Source: Rubrivivax sp.
GTDB lineage: Bacteria > Pseudomonadota > Gammaproteobacteria > Burkholderiales > Burkholderiaceae_C
DNA: 64,000 nucleotides
Direction of reading: 5' to 3'
NCBI GenBank assembly: GCA_019635285.1
Contig: JAHBZS010000009.1
Location: 1-64,000 of the forward strand
Position 1 is the first letter of the stretch, and each line of letters begins with the position of its first letter. Positions 8,364 to 16,922 of this stretch are shown one piece after another. The position numbers and the translations under genes are program-made. The notes under the pieces are model-generated. The model worked only from the letters and a program-made list of their open reading frames with translations. It was not told the DNA's origin and did no database searches.

Positions 8364-10663
8364 GCGACAACGCCGTCATCGGCAAGAGCGTCAAGCGCCA
8401 GGACCTGCTGGCCAAGGTCACCGGCGATGCCAAGTACGTGGCCGACATGCAGTTGCCCGGCCTGCTGTACGCGCGCAGCAAGCGCAGCACCATCGCCCAC
8501 GCGCTGATCCGCCGCATCGACACGAGCCGCGCGCTGGCGCTGCCCGGCGTCAAGGCGGTGCTGACGCACGAGAACGTGCCGCGCGTGCTGCACGCCGGGT
8601 CGCCGCATCCGCGCTCCGCGTCGGTGACGTGCGACCAGTACATCCTGGACGACAAGGTGCGCTACTGGGGCGAGACCGTGGCCGTGGTCGCCGCCACCAG
8701 CGAAGAGATCGCCGAAGCCGCGCTCGACCTGATCGAGGTCGAGTACGAGCCGCTGCCGGCGGTCTTCACCACCGAGGACGCGGCCCGCGAAGGCGCGCCG
8801 TTGATCCACGAGCGCGAGCCCGGCGGCAACCTGGTGCTGCCGCCGGTGAAGGTCAGCCGCGGCGACATCGAGCGCGGCTTCGCCGAGGCCGACCTGATCA
8901 TCGAAGGCGAGTACGAAGGCGGCCGCCCCACGCCGGCCTACATGGAGCCCAACGCCTGCATGTGCCAGTGGGACGGCAACGGCAACCTGACGGTGTGGAT
9001 CTCCACGCAGACCGCCTTCATGGTGCGCGGCATCATGGCCGAGGTGCTGGGCCTGCCGCTGCACAAGGTGCGCGTGCTGGTCGACCACATGGGCGGCGGC
9101 TTTGGCGCCAAGCAGGACCTGTTCCAGAGCGAGTTCCTGTGCGCGCTGCTGGCCAAGCAGACGCGCCGGCCGGTGCGCATGGAATACACGCGCGAAGAAA
9201 CCTTCCTGGGCGGGCGCACGCGCCACCCGGCGAAGATCTGGCTGAAGCAGGGCTTCAAGAGGGACGGCACCCTGGTCGCGCGCCAGGCGCGTGTGGTCTT
9301 CAACTCCGGCGCCTACGGCTCGCATGGGCCGGGCGTGACCATCGTCGGCACCACGGCGATGACCTCGCTGTACCGCTGCGAGAACGTCGACCTCGAAGGC
9401 CGCTGTTTCTACACCAACAGCCCGATCGCCGGCGCCTTCCGCGGCTACGGCGTGGTGCAGACCTACTACGCGATCGACATCCAGATGGACGAGGCGGCGC
9501 ACAAGCTCGGCATGGATCCGGCCGAACTGAAGCTGAAGAACGCGGTGCGCGACGGCGACATCGCGCCCTCGGGCCATGCGCTGATCGGCCACGGGCTGGA
9601 AGACTGCATCCGCCGCGGCATGCAGGAAGTGGGCTGGGCCGCGCTGCGCCAGCGTGCGCGCGACGCCGGCGTGCTGCGCCGCGGCTGGGGCATGGGCTGC
9701 GAGATGCACGGCAGCAGCGCCTACCCCGGCATCAAGGAGCAGGGCAACGCCATCGTCAAGATGAACGAGGACGGCACCGTGGTGCTGCTCACCGGCACCG
9801 CCGGGCTGGGCACCGGCGCGCACACCGCGCTGGCGCAGATCGTCGCCGAGGAGCTGGGCCTGCGCTTCGAGTCGGTGTCGGTGACGCATGGCGACACCGA
9901 CGTGGTGCCCTGGGACATCGGCGCCTTCGCCAGCCACACCACCTACCTGGGCGGCAAGGCGGCGCAGCTGGCGGCGGCGGAGATCAAGCGCCAGCTGTTC
10001 GAGCGCGCCGCCGACCTGCTGGAGGCGGCGCCCAAGGACCTGGAATCGGTGCAGGGCGTGATCCGCGTGCGCGGCAGCGATCGCTCGATCAGCGTGCGCG
10101 ACGCGGTGGCGCCGCGCAAGGGCGTGCCGGCGGCGCAGTTCGTCGGCAGCGCCACCTACCACCCCACCAAGTCCTATTCGTTCGCGGCGCACTTCGTCGA
10201 GGTCGAGGTGGACACCGAGACCGGCCAGATCACGGTGCGGCAGGTGGTGCCGGTGCACGAGATCGGCAAGGTCATCCACCCCATCGCCGCGGCGGGGCAG
10301 ATCGAGGGCGGCATCCAGCAGGGCATCGGCCACACGCTGTACGAGGACTACCAGATCGACCTGAAGACCGGCCGCTCGCTCAACGCCAACTTCGTCGACT
10401 ACAAGATGCCGCTGTCGATGGACATGCCGCCCATCCGCACGGTGATCCTGGAGACCGCGCCCGACCCCGGCGGCCCCTTCGGCGCCAAGGGCGTGGGCGA
10501 AGACCCGATCGTCGCCATCGGCCCGGCCATCGCCAATGCGGTGTACGACGCCATCGGCGTGCGCTTCCGCCACTACCCGATCAAGCCCGAGCAGGTGCTG
10601 CAGGCGCTGCGCGAGCAGCGCGCCGCCGCCACCGCCCCCAGCAAAGAAGGAGTCGCCGCATGA
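8360..10663 (+). CDS. molybdenum hydroxylase, large (molybdopterin) subunit
   Basis: 767 residues, the usual size. Visible cofactor-site motifs: GGGFGAKQDLFQSEF, AFRGYGVVQ, GTAGLGTGAHTALAQ and the C-terminal GAKGVGEDP, which carries the catalytic glutamate. The AFRGYG loop is of the xanthine-dehydrogenase or 4-hydroxybenzoyl-CoA-reductase kind, not the AYXCSFR loop of aerobic CO dehydrogenase, so this is a hydroxylase (or reductase) of an aromatic or N-heterocyclic ring using water as oxygen donor. AGGAGG precedes the ATG, which overlaps the small-subunit stop. The substrate is not evident; the neighbouring deaminase suggests a purine-, pterin- or pyridine-like ring. Confidence 0.92.
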   Translation: MSDNAVIGKSVKRQDLLAKVTGDAKYVADMQLPGLLYARSKRSTIAHALIRRIDTSRALALPGVKAVLTHENVPRVLHAGSPHPRSASVTCDQYILDDKVRYWGETVAVVAATSEEIAEAALDLIEVEYEPLPAVFTTEDAAREGAPLIHEREPGGNLVLPPVKVSRGDIERGFAEADLIIEGEYEGGRPTPAYMEPNACMCQWDGNGNLTVWISTQTAFMVRGIMAEVLGLPLHKVRVLVDHMGGGFGAKQDLFQSEFLCALLAKQTRRPVRMEYTREETFLGGRTRHPAKIWLKQGFKRDGTLVARQARVVFNSGAYGSHGPGVTIVGTTAMTSLYRCENVDLEGRCFYTNSPIAGAFRGYGVVQTYYAIDIQMDEAAHKLGMDPAELKLKNAVRDGDIAPSGHALIGHGLEDCIRRGMQEVGWAALRQRARDAGVLRRGWGMGCEMHGSSAYPGIKEQGNAIVKMNEDGTVVLLTGTAGLGTGAHTALAQIVAEELGLRFESVSVTHGDTDVVPWDIGAFASHTTYLGGKAAQLAAAEIKRQLFERAADLLEAAPKDLESVQGVIRVRGSDRSISVRDAVAPRKGVPAAQFVGSATYHPTKSYSFAAHFVEVEVDTETGQITVRQVVPVHEIGKVIHPIAAAGQIEGGIQQGIGHTLYEDYQIDLKTGRSLNANFVDYKMPLSMDMPPIRTVILETAPDPGGPFGAKGVGEDPIVAIGPAIANAVYDAIGVRFRHYPIKPEQVLQALREQRAAATAPSKEGVAA

Positions 10664-11736
10664 CCCATCACGACAGCAAGCGGCCGGTGCCGGTGACCAT
10701 CCTCACCGGCTTCCTCGGCGCCGGCAAGACCACGCTGCTGAACCACATCCTCACCGAGAAGCACGGCTACCGCATCGCCGTCATCGAGAACGAGTTCGGC
10801 GAGGTGGACGTCGATTCCGACCTGGTGATGGCCTCCGACGAGGAGATCTTCCAGATCGTCAACGGCTGCATCTGCTGCACGGTGGACGTGCGCAACGACC
10901 TGGTGCAGACGCTGCAGAAGCTGCTGGAGCGCCAGGAGCTGTTCGACCACATCCTGGTGGAGACCAGCGGCCTGGCCGACCCGGCGCCGGTGGCCGCCAC
11001 CTTCTTCATGGACAACGAGGTGGCGAAGAAGGTGGTGCTGGACGGCGTGGTCACCCTGGTCGACGCGCTGCACATCCAGCCGCACCTGGACGATCCGGCG
11101 CTGGCCGAGCACGACAACCAGGCGGTGACGCAGATCGTCGTCGCCGACCGCGTGCTGCTCAACAAGGCCGACCTGGTGGCACCGGACACGCTGACCGAGA
11201 TCGAGCGCCGCATCCGTACGCTCAACAGCAGCGCGCCGATCCTGCGCAGCGTGCAGGCCCAGGTGGACCTGTCGCAGATCCTGGGGCTGCAGTCCTACGA
11301 ATCCGACGCGCTGTCGATGACCGACCCGGACTTCCTGGACCACGACCACGAGCATGTGTGCGACGAGCACTGCGCACACGAGCATGAACCTGCCCACGAG
11401 GCCGCGCCGCACCGCCACGACCCGTCGGTGGGCTCGGTGTCCTTCACCTTCGACCGGCCCTTCGACACCGCCCGCCTGATGGCGTCGCTGAACGCGCTGC
11501 TGGCCGAGCACGGCGACGACATCTATCGCGTCAAGGGCATCCTGCAGGCGCGGGGCGACGAGCGCCGCCACGTGCTGCAGGGCGTGCACCGCATCCTGGA
11601 ACTGAAGCCTTCGCTGCCCTGGTGGGACGAAACACCGACCAGCAAGCTGGTGTTCATCGGCCGCCAGCTGCAGCGCGACGCCCTGCTGGCGCGCCTGCAG
11701 GCCTGCCTGGCCGCACCCGAATTGCAAGCCGCCTGA
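10660..11736 (+). CDS. CobW/COG0523 G3E-family metal GTPase
   Basis: 358 residues. N-terminal GTPase: Walker A GFLGAGKTTLLNH, the metal-binding CxCC motif NGCICCTV, and the guanine-recognition NKAD. A His/Asp/Glu-rich stretch follows (DHDHEHVCDEHCAHEHEP, near residues 228-245), then the CobW C-terminal domain. Family members insert or deliver Zn, Co or Ni. It overlaps the hydroxylase large-subunit gene by ATGA, has an AAGGAG site, and directly precedes two metal-dependent amidohydrolases. A cluster-specific metallochaperone for those enzymes, or for the deaminase, is the simplest reading; a role in hydroxylase maturation is possible. Confidence 0.9.
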   Translation: MTHHDSKRPVPVTILTGFLGAGKTTLLNHILTEKHGYRIAVIENEFGEVDVDSDLVMASDEEIFQIVNGCICCTVDVRNDLVQTLQKLLERQELFDHILVETSGLADPAPVAATFFMDNEVAKKVVLDGVVTLVDALHIQPHLDDPALAEHDNQAVTQIVVADRVLLNKADLVAPDTLTEIERRIRTLNSSAPILRSVQAQVDLSQILGLQSYESDALSMTDPDFLDHDHEHVCDEHCAHEHEPAHEAAPHRHDPSVGSVSFTFDRPFDTARLMASLNALLAEHGDDIYRVKGILQARGDERRHVLQGVHRILELKPSLPWWDETPTSKLVFIGRQLQRDALLARLQACLAAPELQAA

Positions 11737-11755
11737 CCCACAAGGAGAGAGACCC

Positions 11756-12691
11756 ATGATCATCGACATCAGCTGCTACCCCACCGACCAGGTCGACCTG
11801 GCGTGGTGGCATGAAGGCGAGCCCTACACCGTCGACCGCCTGCTGGAAACGATGGACGGCCCGTACTTCGTCAACGGCAAGCCGCGCCGCATCGACAAGG
11901 CCTTCATCCAGCCGCCGCAGGGCAACACCATCTACACCTGGACCGACGGCGAGAAGTCGGGCCGCGAGTCGATCGACGCCTACATGGCCTACACGCTGAA
12001 GTGCGTGCAGCAACACCCCGACCGCTTCATCGGCTGCTTCGTCTACAACCCGCGCTGCGGCGTGCAGAACGGCGTCGAGGCGATCGAGCGCTACGTCAAG
12101 GAGCACGGCTTCAAGATGGTGCAGATGCAGGCCAACATGCACGCCTACCGCCCCGACCGCGCGCTGGACTGGGTGCGCCCGGCCTTCGAGAAATGCGCCG
12201 AGCTGGGCGTGCCGGTGAAGCTGCACACCGGCGACGGCCCCTACAGCATCCCCACCGAGTGGATCCCGATGATCAAGGCCTTCCCCACGGTGAACTTCAT
12301 CATGGCGCACTTCGGCGTGCAGACCGGCGGCGTCTACTGCTTCGAGCCCTACCAGTGGGCGATGGAGCTGCCCAACGTGTACTGCGAATCGGGCTGGTGC
12401 CTGCAGTCGCGCATCGTCGAGTTCGCCAAGACGCTGCCCAAGCACAAGATCCTCTTCGGCACCGACACGCCGCCCAACGAGCCCGGCATGTGGCTGCGGC
12501 TGCTGGAGGTGCTGTGCACCAACCCGCCGCAGGGCCTGAACCTGGACGAAGAGACGCTCGAGGACTACCTGGGCAACAACATCGCCCGGATGATCGGCCT
12601 GGAGCCCACGCCCTACCCCAAGACCTTCGCCGAGGCCGAAAAGCAGCTGGGCCGCAAGGTCGAGCCGCAGCCGGTGATCGGCCTGTACTGA
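11756..12691 (+). CDS. ACMSD-like amidohydrolase paralogue lacking the HxH metal motif
   Basis: 311 residues of the amidohydrolase-2 (PF04909, ACMSD/gamma-resorcylate decarboxylase) family, with AAGGAG upstream. It is plainly homologous along its whole length to the next gene. Where family members carry an N-terminal His-x-His zinc ligand pair, this protein reads MIIDISCYPT: both histidines are replaced (Ser6, Tyr8). The other expected metal or active-site residues remain: His157 (KLHTGDG), His185 (AHFG) and Asp237 (GTDTPP). The KLH motif of the paralogue is also altered (MVQMQANMH). It may be a non-catalytic partner of the 12706 product, use a different metal arrangement, or catalyse a different step. 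Confidence 0.85.
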   Translation: MIIDISCYPTDQVDLAWWHEGEPYTVDRLLETMDGPYFVNGKPRRIDKAFIQPPQGNTIYTWTDGEKSGRESIDAYMAYTLKCVQQHPDRFIGCFVYNPRCGVQNGVEAIERYVKEHGFKMVQMQANMHAYRPDRALDWVRPAFEKCAELGVPVKLHTGDGPYSIPTEWIPMIKAFPTVNFIMAHFGVQTGGVYCFEPYQWAMELPNVYCESGWCLQSRIVEFAKTLPKHKILFGTDTPPNEPGMWLRLLEVLCTNPPQGLNLDEETLEDYLGNNIARMIGLEPTPYPKTFAEAEKQLGRKVEPQPVIGLY

Positions 12692-12705
12692 AGGGAGAAC
12701 GACAC

Positions 12706-13617
12706 ATGATCATCGACACCCACCTGCACCCCACCAACCTGGTCGACGAGGCCTGGCGCCACACCGGCACGCCCTTCAACGGCGAGCGCATGCTCAAGCT
12801 GATGGACGGGCCGTACATGATCAACGGCAAGCCGCGCCGCATCGACATGGGCTTCATCCAGCCGCCGCCCGGCAACACCGGCTACCGCGACACCAACCGC
12901 CGCGGCCGCGACGGCATCCGCGACTACATGGCCTACATCGCCGAGCTGTGCCAGAAGTATCCCGACCGTTTCATCGGCAACTTCACCTACAACCCGCGCT
13001 GGGGCCCCGAGAACGGCGCGCTGGAGATCGAGCACCACCACAAGGCCTACGGCTTCAAGATGATCAAGCTGCACGCCAACATGCACGGCTACCGGCCCGA
13101 CCGCGCGTTGGACTGGCTGCGCCCGGCCATGAAGATGTGCGCCAAGTACAACATCGTGGTGCTGATCCACACCGGCGACGGGCCCTTCACCATCCCGACG
13201 ATGTTCTATCCGATCATCCGCGAGTTCCCGATGGTCAACTTCGTCATCGCGCACTTCGGCATCCAGACCGGCGGCAACTACTCGTTCGAGACCTTCTGGA
13301 TGGCCATGGACACGCCCAACGTCTATGTCGAGTCGGGCTGGTGCTTCCAGGCGCGCATCGCCGAATTCGCCAAGGAACTGCCGCGCCACAAGCTGGTCTT
13401 CGGCACCGACAGCCCGCCCAACGAGCCCGGCATGTGGCTGCGCGAGTTGGAGATGCTGTGCCGCAAGCCGCCGCACGGCATCGGCATCGACGAGGACACG
13501 CTGGAGGACTACCTGGGCAACAACATCGCGCGCCTGGCCGGCATCCAGACCTCGCCGCCGCCGCGCAATGCCGAAGAAGCCCAGCTGCGCCTGACCGACT
13601 CCTACGCCACGCTCTGA
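12706..13617 (+). CDS. ACMSD-like amidohydrolase / decarboxylase
   Basis: 303 residues, amidohydrolase-2 family, the catalytically complete member of a tandem pair. It has the HxH motif (MIIDTHLHPT, His6 and His8), a KLHANMH segment, HTGDG, AHFG and a GTDSPP aspartate, matching the zinc ligands of 2-amino-3-carboxymuconate-6-semialdehyde decarboxylase and related nonoxidative decarboxylases or ring hydrolases. An AGGGAG site precedes the ATG, 14 bases after the previous stop. The strong full-length similarity to the 11756 product points to a local duplication. It probably removes a carboxyl group from, or hydrolyses, an intermediate of the pathway. Confidence 0.88.
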   Translation: MIIDTHLHPTNLVDEAWRHTGTPFNGERMLKLMDGPYMINGKPRRIDMGFIQPPPGNTGYRDTNRRGRDGIRDYMAYIAELCQKYPDRFIGNFTYNPRWGPENGALEIEHHHKAYGFKMIKLHANMHGYRPDRALDWLRPAMKMCAKYNIVVLIHTGDGPFTIPTMFYPIIREFPMVNFVIAHFGIQTGGNYSFETFWMAMDTPNVYVESGWCFQARIAEFAKELPRHKLVFGTDSPPNEPGMWLRELEMLCRKPPHGIGIDEDTLEDYLGNNIARLAGIQTSPPPRNAEEAQLRLTDSYATL

Positions 13618-13619
13618 CC

Positions 13620-15032
13620 ATGGCGCGCACCGACCCGCTGGCCGACACCGGGCAGGACCTGCACCGTTTCATCGCGGCCTACCGCGAGCACTTCGCGCAG
13701 GACCTGCTGACGGTGCGCGAGCCGGTGGGGCGCGACCAGGACGTCACCGCCGTGGTCTGGGCCCTGGCCGCGCAGGGCCGGCATCCGGCGCTGGTGTTCG
13801 AGCAGGTGCAGGGCCTGGACACGCCGCTGGTCACCAACCTGTTCGCCTCGCGCGAGCGTGTCGGCCGCATGCTCGGCGGCGTACCGCCCGCGGGCATCCA
13901 TGCCGAATACCAGGCGCGCAGCCGGCGCCTGCTGGCGCCGCGCGAGGTGAGCGAAGGCGCCGTCACGCAAGTGGTGCAAAGCGAAGGCTTCGACCTGGCG
14001 AGCGTGCCGACGATCAAACACTTCGCCACCGACCGCGGGCCGTACATCACCAACGCGGTGGTCATCGCCGAAGACGGCGAAGGCGGCTTCGGCAACGTCA
14101 GCTACCACCGCTCGATGCTCAACGGGCCGCAGGAGATCGGCACCAGCCTGCATTCGCGCGGCCACCTGTGGCGCATGCTGCAGGCCGCGCAGGCCAAGGG
14201 CCGGCCGCTGCCGGTAGCCATGGTCATCGGCGCACACCCGCTGTTCATGCTGGCCGCCGCGGCGCGGCTGCCCTACGGCGTGGACGAGCGGCAGGTGGCG
14301 GGCGGCCTGTTCGGCGCGCCGCTGGAGGTGGTGCGCACACCGCGCCACGGCATCGCCGTGCCGGCCCATGCCGAGTTCGTGCTGGAAGGCGTCATCGACC
14401 CCGAGGCGCGTGCCGAGGAAGGCCCGTTCGGCGAATTCACCGGCTATTCGTCCGACCGCTCCACCAACAACCTGCTGCGCGTGCAGACCTTGATGCGCCG
14501 GCGCGACCCCTGGCTGCTGGACGTGGTGGGCGGCAATTCGGCCGAGCACCTGAACCTGGGGCGCATCCCGCGCGAGTCGGAGATGGTCGAGAAGCTGAAG
14601 GAACGCTTCCCCGGCGTCACCGCCGTGCACTACCCCAGCTCGGGCACCCACTTCCACGCCTACGTCGCGCTGAAGCAGAGCCGCCCCGGCGAAGCCCGCC
14701 AGGTGATGCTGGGCCTGCTGGGCTGGGACCCGTACCTGAAGACCGTGATCGCGGTGGACGAGGACGTGGACATCACCCGCGACGAAGAGGTGCTGTGGGC
14801 GCTGGCCACGCACTTCCAGCCGCACCTGGACATCGTGATGGTCGGCGGCCTGCCGGGCAGCGCGCTCGACCCGTCGGCGTCCGGCGCCGGCACCACCTCG
14901 CGCATGGGGCTGGATGCGACGCGCGGTCCCAACTTCGACGGCATTCGCGCGCGCCTCGACGAAGCCGCGACGGCGCGCGCCGCAGACCTCCTGGCGCGCC
15001 TGGCCGGCCACACGGACCGGCCGCTGCCTTAG
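13620..15032 (+). CDS. UbiD-family prenyl-FMN-dependent decarboxylase
   Basis: 470 residues. The signature EEGPFGEFTGYSS supplies the two conserved glutamates, and NVSYHRSML the arginine, of the Glu-Arg-Glu active site of UbiD enzymes. GGNSAEHLNLGRIPRE and the C-terminal GLDATRGPNFDG are also typical. The enzyme reversibly decarboxylates unsaturated or aromatic acids with prenylated FMN, made by the UbiX encoded at 6288 in the same cluster. It starts two bases after the preceding stop and appears to be the last gene of the operon. It is less likely the ubiquinone-pathway UbiD because of its context. Confidence 0.9.
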   Translation: MARTDPLADTGQDLHRFIAAYREHFAQDLLTVREPVGRDQDVTAVVWALAAQGRHPALVFEQVQGLDTPLVTNLFASRERVGRMLGGVPPAGIHAEYQARSRRLLAPREVSEGAVTQVVQSEGFDLASVPTIKHFATDRGPYITNAVVIAEDGEGGFGNVSYHRSMLNGPQEIGTSLHSRGHLWRMLQAAQAKGRPLPVAMVIGAHPLFMLAAAARLPYGVDERQVAGGLFGAPLEVVRTPRHGIAVPAHAEFVLEGVIDPEARAEEGPFGEFTGYSSDRSTNNLLRVQTLMRRRDPWLLDVVGGNSAEHLNLGRIPRESEMVEKLKERFPGVTAVHYPSSGTHFHAYVALKQSRPGEARQVMLGLLGWDPYLKTVIAVDEDVDITRDEEVLWALATHFQPHLDIVMVGGLPGSALDPSASGAGTTSRMGLDATRGPNFDGIRARLDEAATARAADLLARLAGHTDRPLP

Positions 15033-15104
15033 CCCTAGGTGCCTGGGCGGCGCGCGCCACGCAGGTCGCCGGTCGGGCACGCCCGCCGCGCGCCGCGACG
15101 GCGC

Positions 15105-15818
15105 TCAGGCCCCCGGCGGAGGCGCTGCCGTCAGCGCGCGGGTGGCGTGTGATTCTTCTTCGATGGCGCGGTCGAAGCGCCCCAGGCCGACGGCGTTGAG
15201 CACGCGCTTGTAGCGCGCCACCACCGCCGGTTCGAGGGCCGCCAGCTGCCGGCAGGTGGCCATCGACACCTCGTCCAGCTGCGCCCGCGGCACCGCCCGG
15301 TGCACCAGGCCCCAGTCGACGGCCTGGCCAGCGTCGAAGGCCTCGCCCAGCAGCATCAGGGCCTTGGCGCGCGGCAGGCCCGCGGCCGCGGGCAAGGTGG
15401 CCACCAGACCGCCGGTGACGAAGACGCCGAGCGAGGCTTCGGGCAGCTTGAAGCGCGCATCGTCCGCGGCCACCACCACATCGGCGTCCATCGCCCATTC
15501 GAAGCCCGCGCCCACCGTCCAGCCGTGCACCGCCGCCAGCACCGGCTTGGCATGCCGCACGATGGCCAGGGCCACGCCCTGCACCAGTTCGAGGTCGCGC
15601 TCGGTGGGCGGCGCGCCCAGGTCGCGCCCCGCGCAGAAGGCCCGGCCCTGGCCGCACAGGCGGATCACGCGGACCTGCGGGTCGTCGGCGGCGGCCTGCA
15701 GCGCGTCGAGCAAGGCCGCCGCCAAGGTGTGGTCGATGGCGTTGAGCTTGGCCGGACGGTTGAGCGTCAGCGTCAACACGCCCTCATCGAGCGCGGACAG
15801 CAGCGTCGGCTCGGACAT
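15105..15818 (-). CDS. enoyl-CoA hydratase/isomerase family protein
   Basis: 237 residues with the crotonase fold: LNRPAKLNAID at the start, the CoA-binding/oxyanion segment GQGRAFCAGRDLG, VHGWTVGAGFEWAM and the PEASLGVF loop, whose Glu is the usual catalytic residue. In many hydratases a second Glu is found in the GGG-x-E segment; here it appears as GAGFEWAM, so a hydratase or isomerase reaction are both possible. It is convergent with the UbiD gene (72 bp apart) and is the last gene of a minus-strand group beginning at 18218. Confidence 0.85.
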   Translation of the reverse strand: MSEPTLLSALDEGVLTLTLNRPAKLNAIDHTLAAALLDALQAAADDPQVRVIRLCGQGRAFCAGRDLGAPPTERDLELVQGVALAIVRHAKPVLAAVHGWTVGAGFEWAMDADVVVAADDARFKLPEASLGVFVTGGLVATLPAAAGLPRAKALMLLGEAFDAGQAVDWGLVHRAVPRAQLDEVSMATCRQLAALEPAVVARYKRVLNAVGLGRFDRAIEEESHATRALTAAPPPGA

Positions 15819-15855
15819 GCGTCAGCGCGGCGGGACCGGCTCAATCCGCCTGGGC

Positions 15856-16854
15856 TCAATCCGCCTTGATGCCCGCCGCCTTGACCACCTTCGCCCACTT
15901 CTCGACTTCGCTCTTCTGGTAGTCGTGCAGCTGCGCGGGCGTCATGTCGGAGGGCAGCATGCCGAAGCTCTTCAGCCGCGCCTGCGCGTCGGGCGTGGCG
16001 ATGATCTTCATGATCTCGGCATGCAGGCGGTCGACGATCGGCTTGGGCGTGCCCGCCGGCACGAACACCGCCTGCCAGGAACCCATGTCGAAGCCTTTCT
16101 GGCCGGCCTCGGCGATGGTCGGCACGTCGGGCAGCGCCTCCAGCCGCTTGGAGCTGCTGACGGCGATGGGCCGCAGCTTGCCCGACTGGATGTGCGGGCC
16201 CATGATGAGGATGGTGTCGAACATCATGTCCACCTGGCCGCCGATCAGGTCCTGCACCGCCGGCCCGCTGCCCTTGTAGGGCACGTGCGTGAACTTCACG
16301 CCCGACTGGTAGCTCAGCAATTCGAGCGCCATGTGCGGCGAGGTGCCCACCCCCGGCGACGCCGACGACAGCCCGCCCGCCTTGGCCTTGCTGGCGGCCA
16401 GCACGTCGTTGAGCGTCTTGTACGGGCTGGAAGCGTTGACCGCCAGCACCAGCGGGCCCGAGCCGAGCATGGCCACCGGCTCGAAGGACTTGATCGGGTC
16501 GTAGTCGAGCTTGGCGTACAGGCTGACGTTGATGGCGTGTGAGCTGATCGTGCCGCCCAGCATCGTGTAGCCGTCGGGCGCGGCGCGCGCGGCCAGCCCG
16601 GAGCCGACGCTGCCGCCCGCGCCGGCCTTGTTGTCGATGACCACCGGCGTGCCCAGCGCCGTCGACAGCGCCGGCGCGATCATGCGCGCCAGCGTGTCGG
16701 TGTTGCCGCCGGGCGGGAACGGCACCACGTAGGTGATGGCCTTGCCGGTCGGCCAGGTGCCTTGCGCCGCGGCCGGCGTGAAGGCGACGAGCCCGCAGCC
16801 CAGCAGCAGGCTGCCGGCGACGAAGGAGCGACGGATGGACGCGTGATAGGGCAT
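15856..16854 (-). CDS. Bug-type (tripartite tricarboxylate transporter) substrate-binding protein
   Basis: 332 residues with a signal peptide (MPYHASIRRSFVAGSLLLGCG...AAAQ). The mature start KAITYVVPFPPGGNTDTLAR and KAGAGGSVGSGLAARAAPDGYT are the diagnostic Bug-family beta-strand and ligand loop. These periplasmic proteins bind carboxylic acids and are heavily expanded in Burkholderiales, often without their own membrane partners, as here. It lies between an enolase-superfamily acid dehydratase and an enoyl-CoA hydratase, so an aldaric or other hydroxy acid is a reasonable ligand (inference). A 15-bp near-tandem repeat (GGCTCAATCCGCCT) covers its stop codon. Confidence 0.92.
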   Translation of the reverse strand: MPYHASIRRSFVAGSLLLGCGLVAFTPAAAQGTWPTGKAITYVVPFPPGGNTDTLARMIAPALSTALGTPVVIDNKAGAGGSVGSGLAARAAPDGYTMLGGTISSHAINVSLYAKLDYDPIKSFEPVAMLGSGPLVLAVNASSPYKTLNDVLAASKAKAGGLSSASPGVGTSPHMALELLSYQSGVKFTHVPYKGSGPAVQDLIGGQVDMMFDTILIMGPHIQSGKLRPIAVSSSKRLEALPDVPTIAEAGQKGFDMGSWQAVFVPAGTPKPIVDRLHAEIMKIIATPDAQARLKSFGMLPSDMTPAQLHDYQKSEVEKWAKVVKAAGIKAD

Positions 16855-16922
16855 GGAAGTCTCCTGGCGGTTGAGAGCAAAGCGTGGGCCGGGCTGCGGC
16901 TCGGCCCGTGCCGACGGGGAAC

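Noticed and set aside
8303..10573. Long open frame (over 750 codons) antisense to the hydroxylase large subunit
   Set aside because: Low-complexity His/Arg/Val-rich product caused by high-GC codon bias; the sense frame has complete family motifs.
8360..10663. Aerobic CO dehydrogenase large subunit
   Set aside because: The active-site loop is AFRGYG and not the AYXCSFR of CO dehydrogenase.
15047..15096. 10-bp GC-only inverted repeat between convergent genes as a terminator
   Set aside because: 30-base loop and no T-run on either strand; could arise by chance in this composition.
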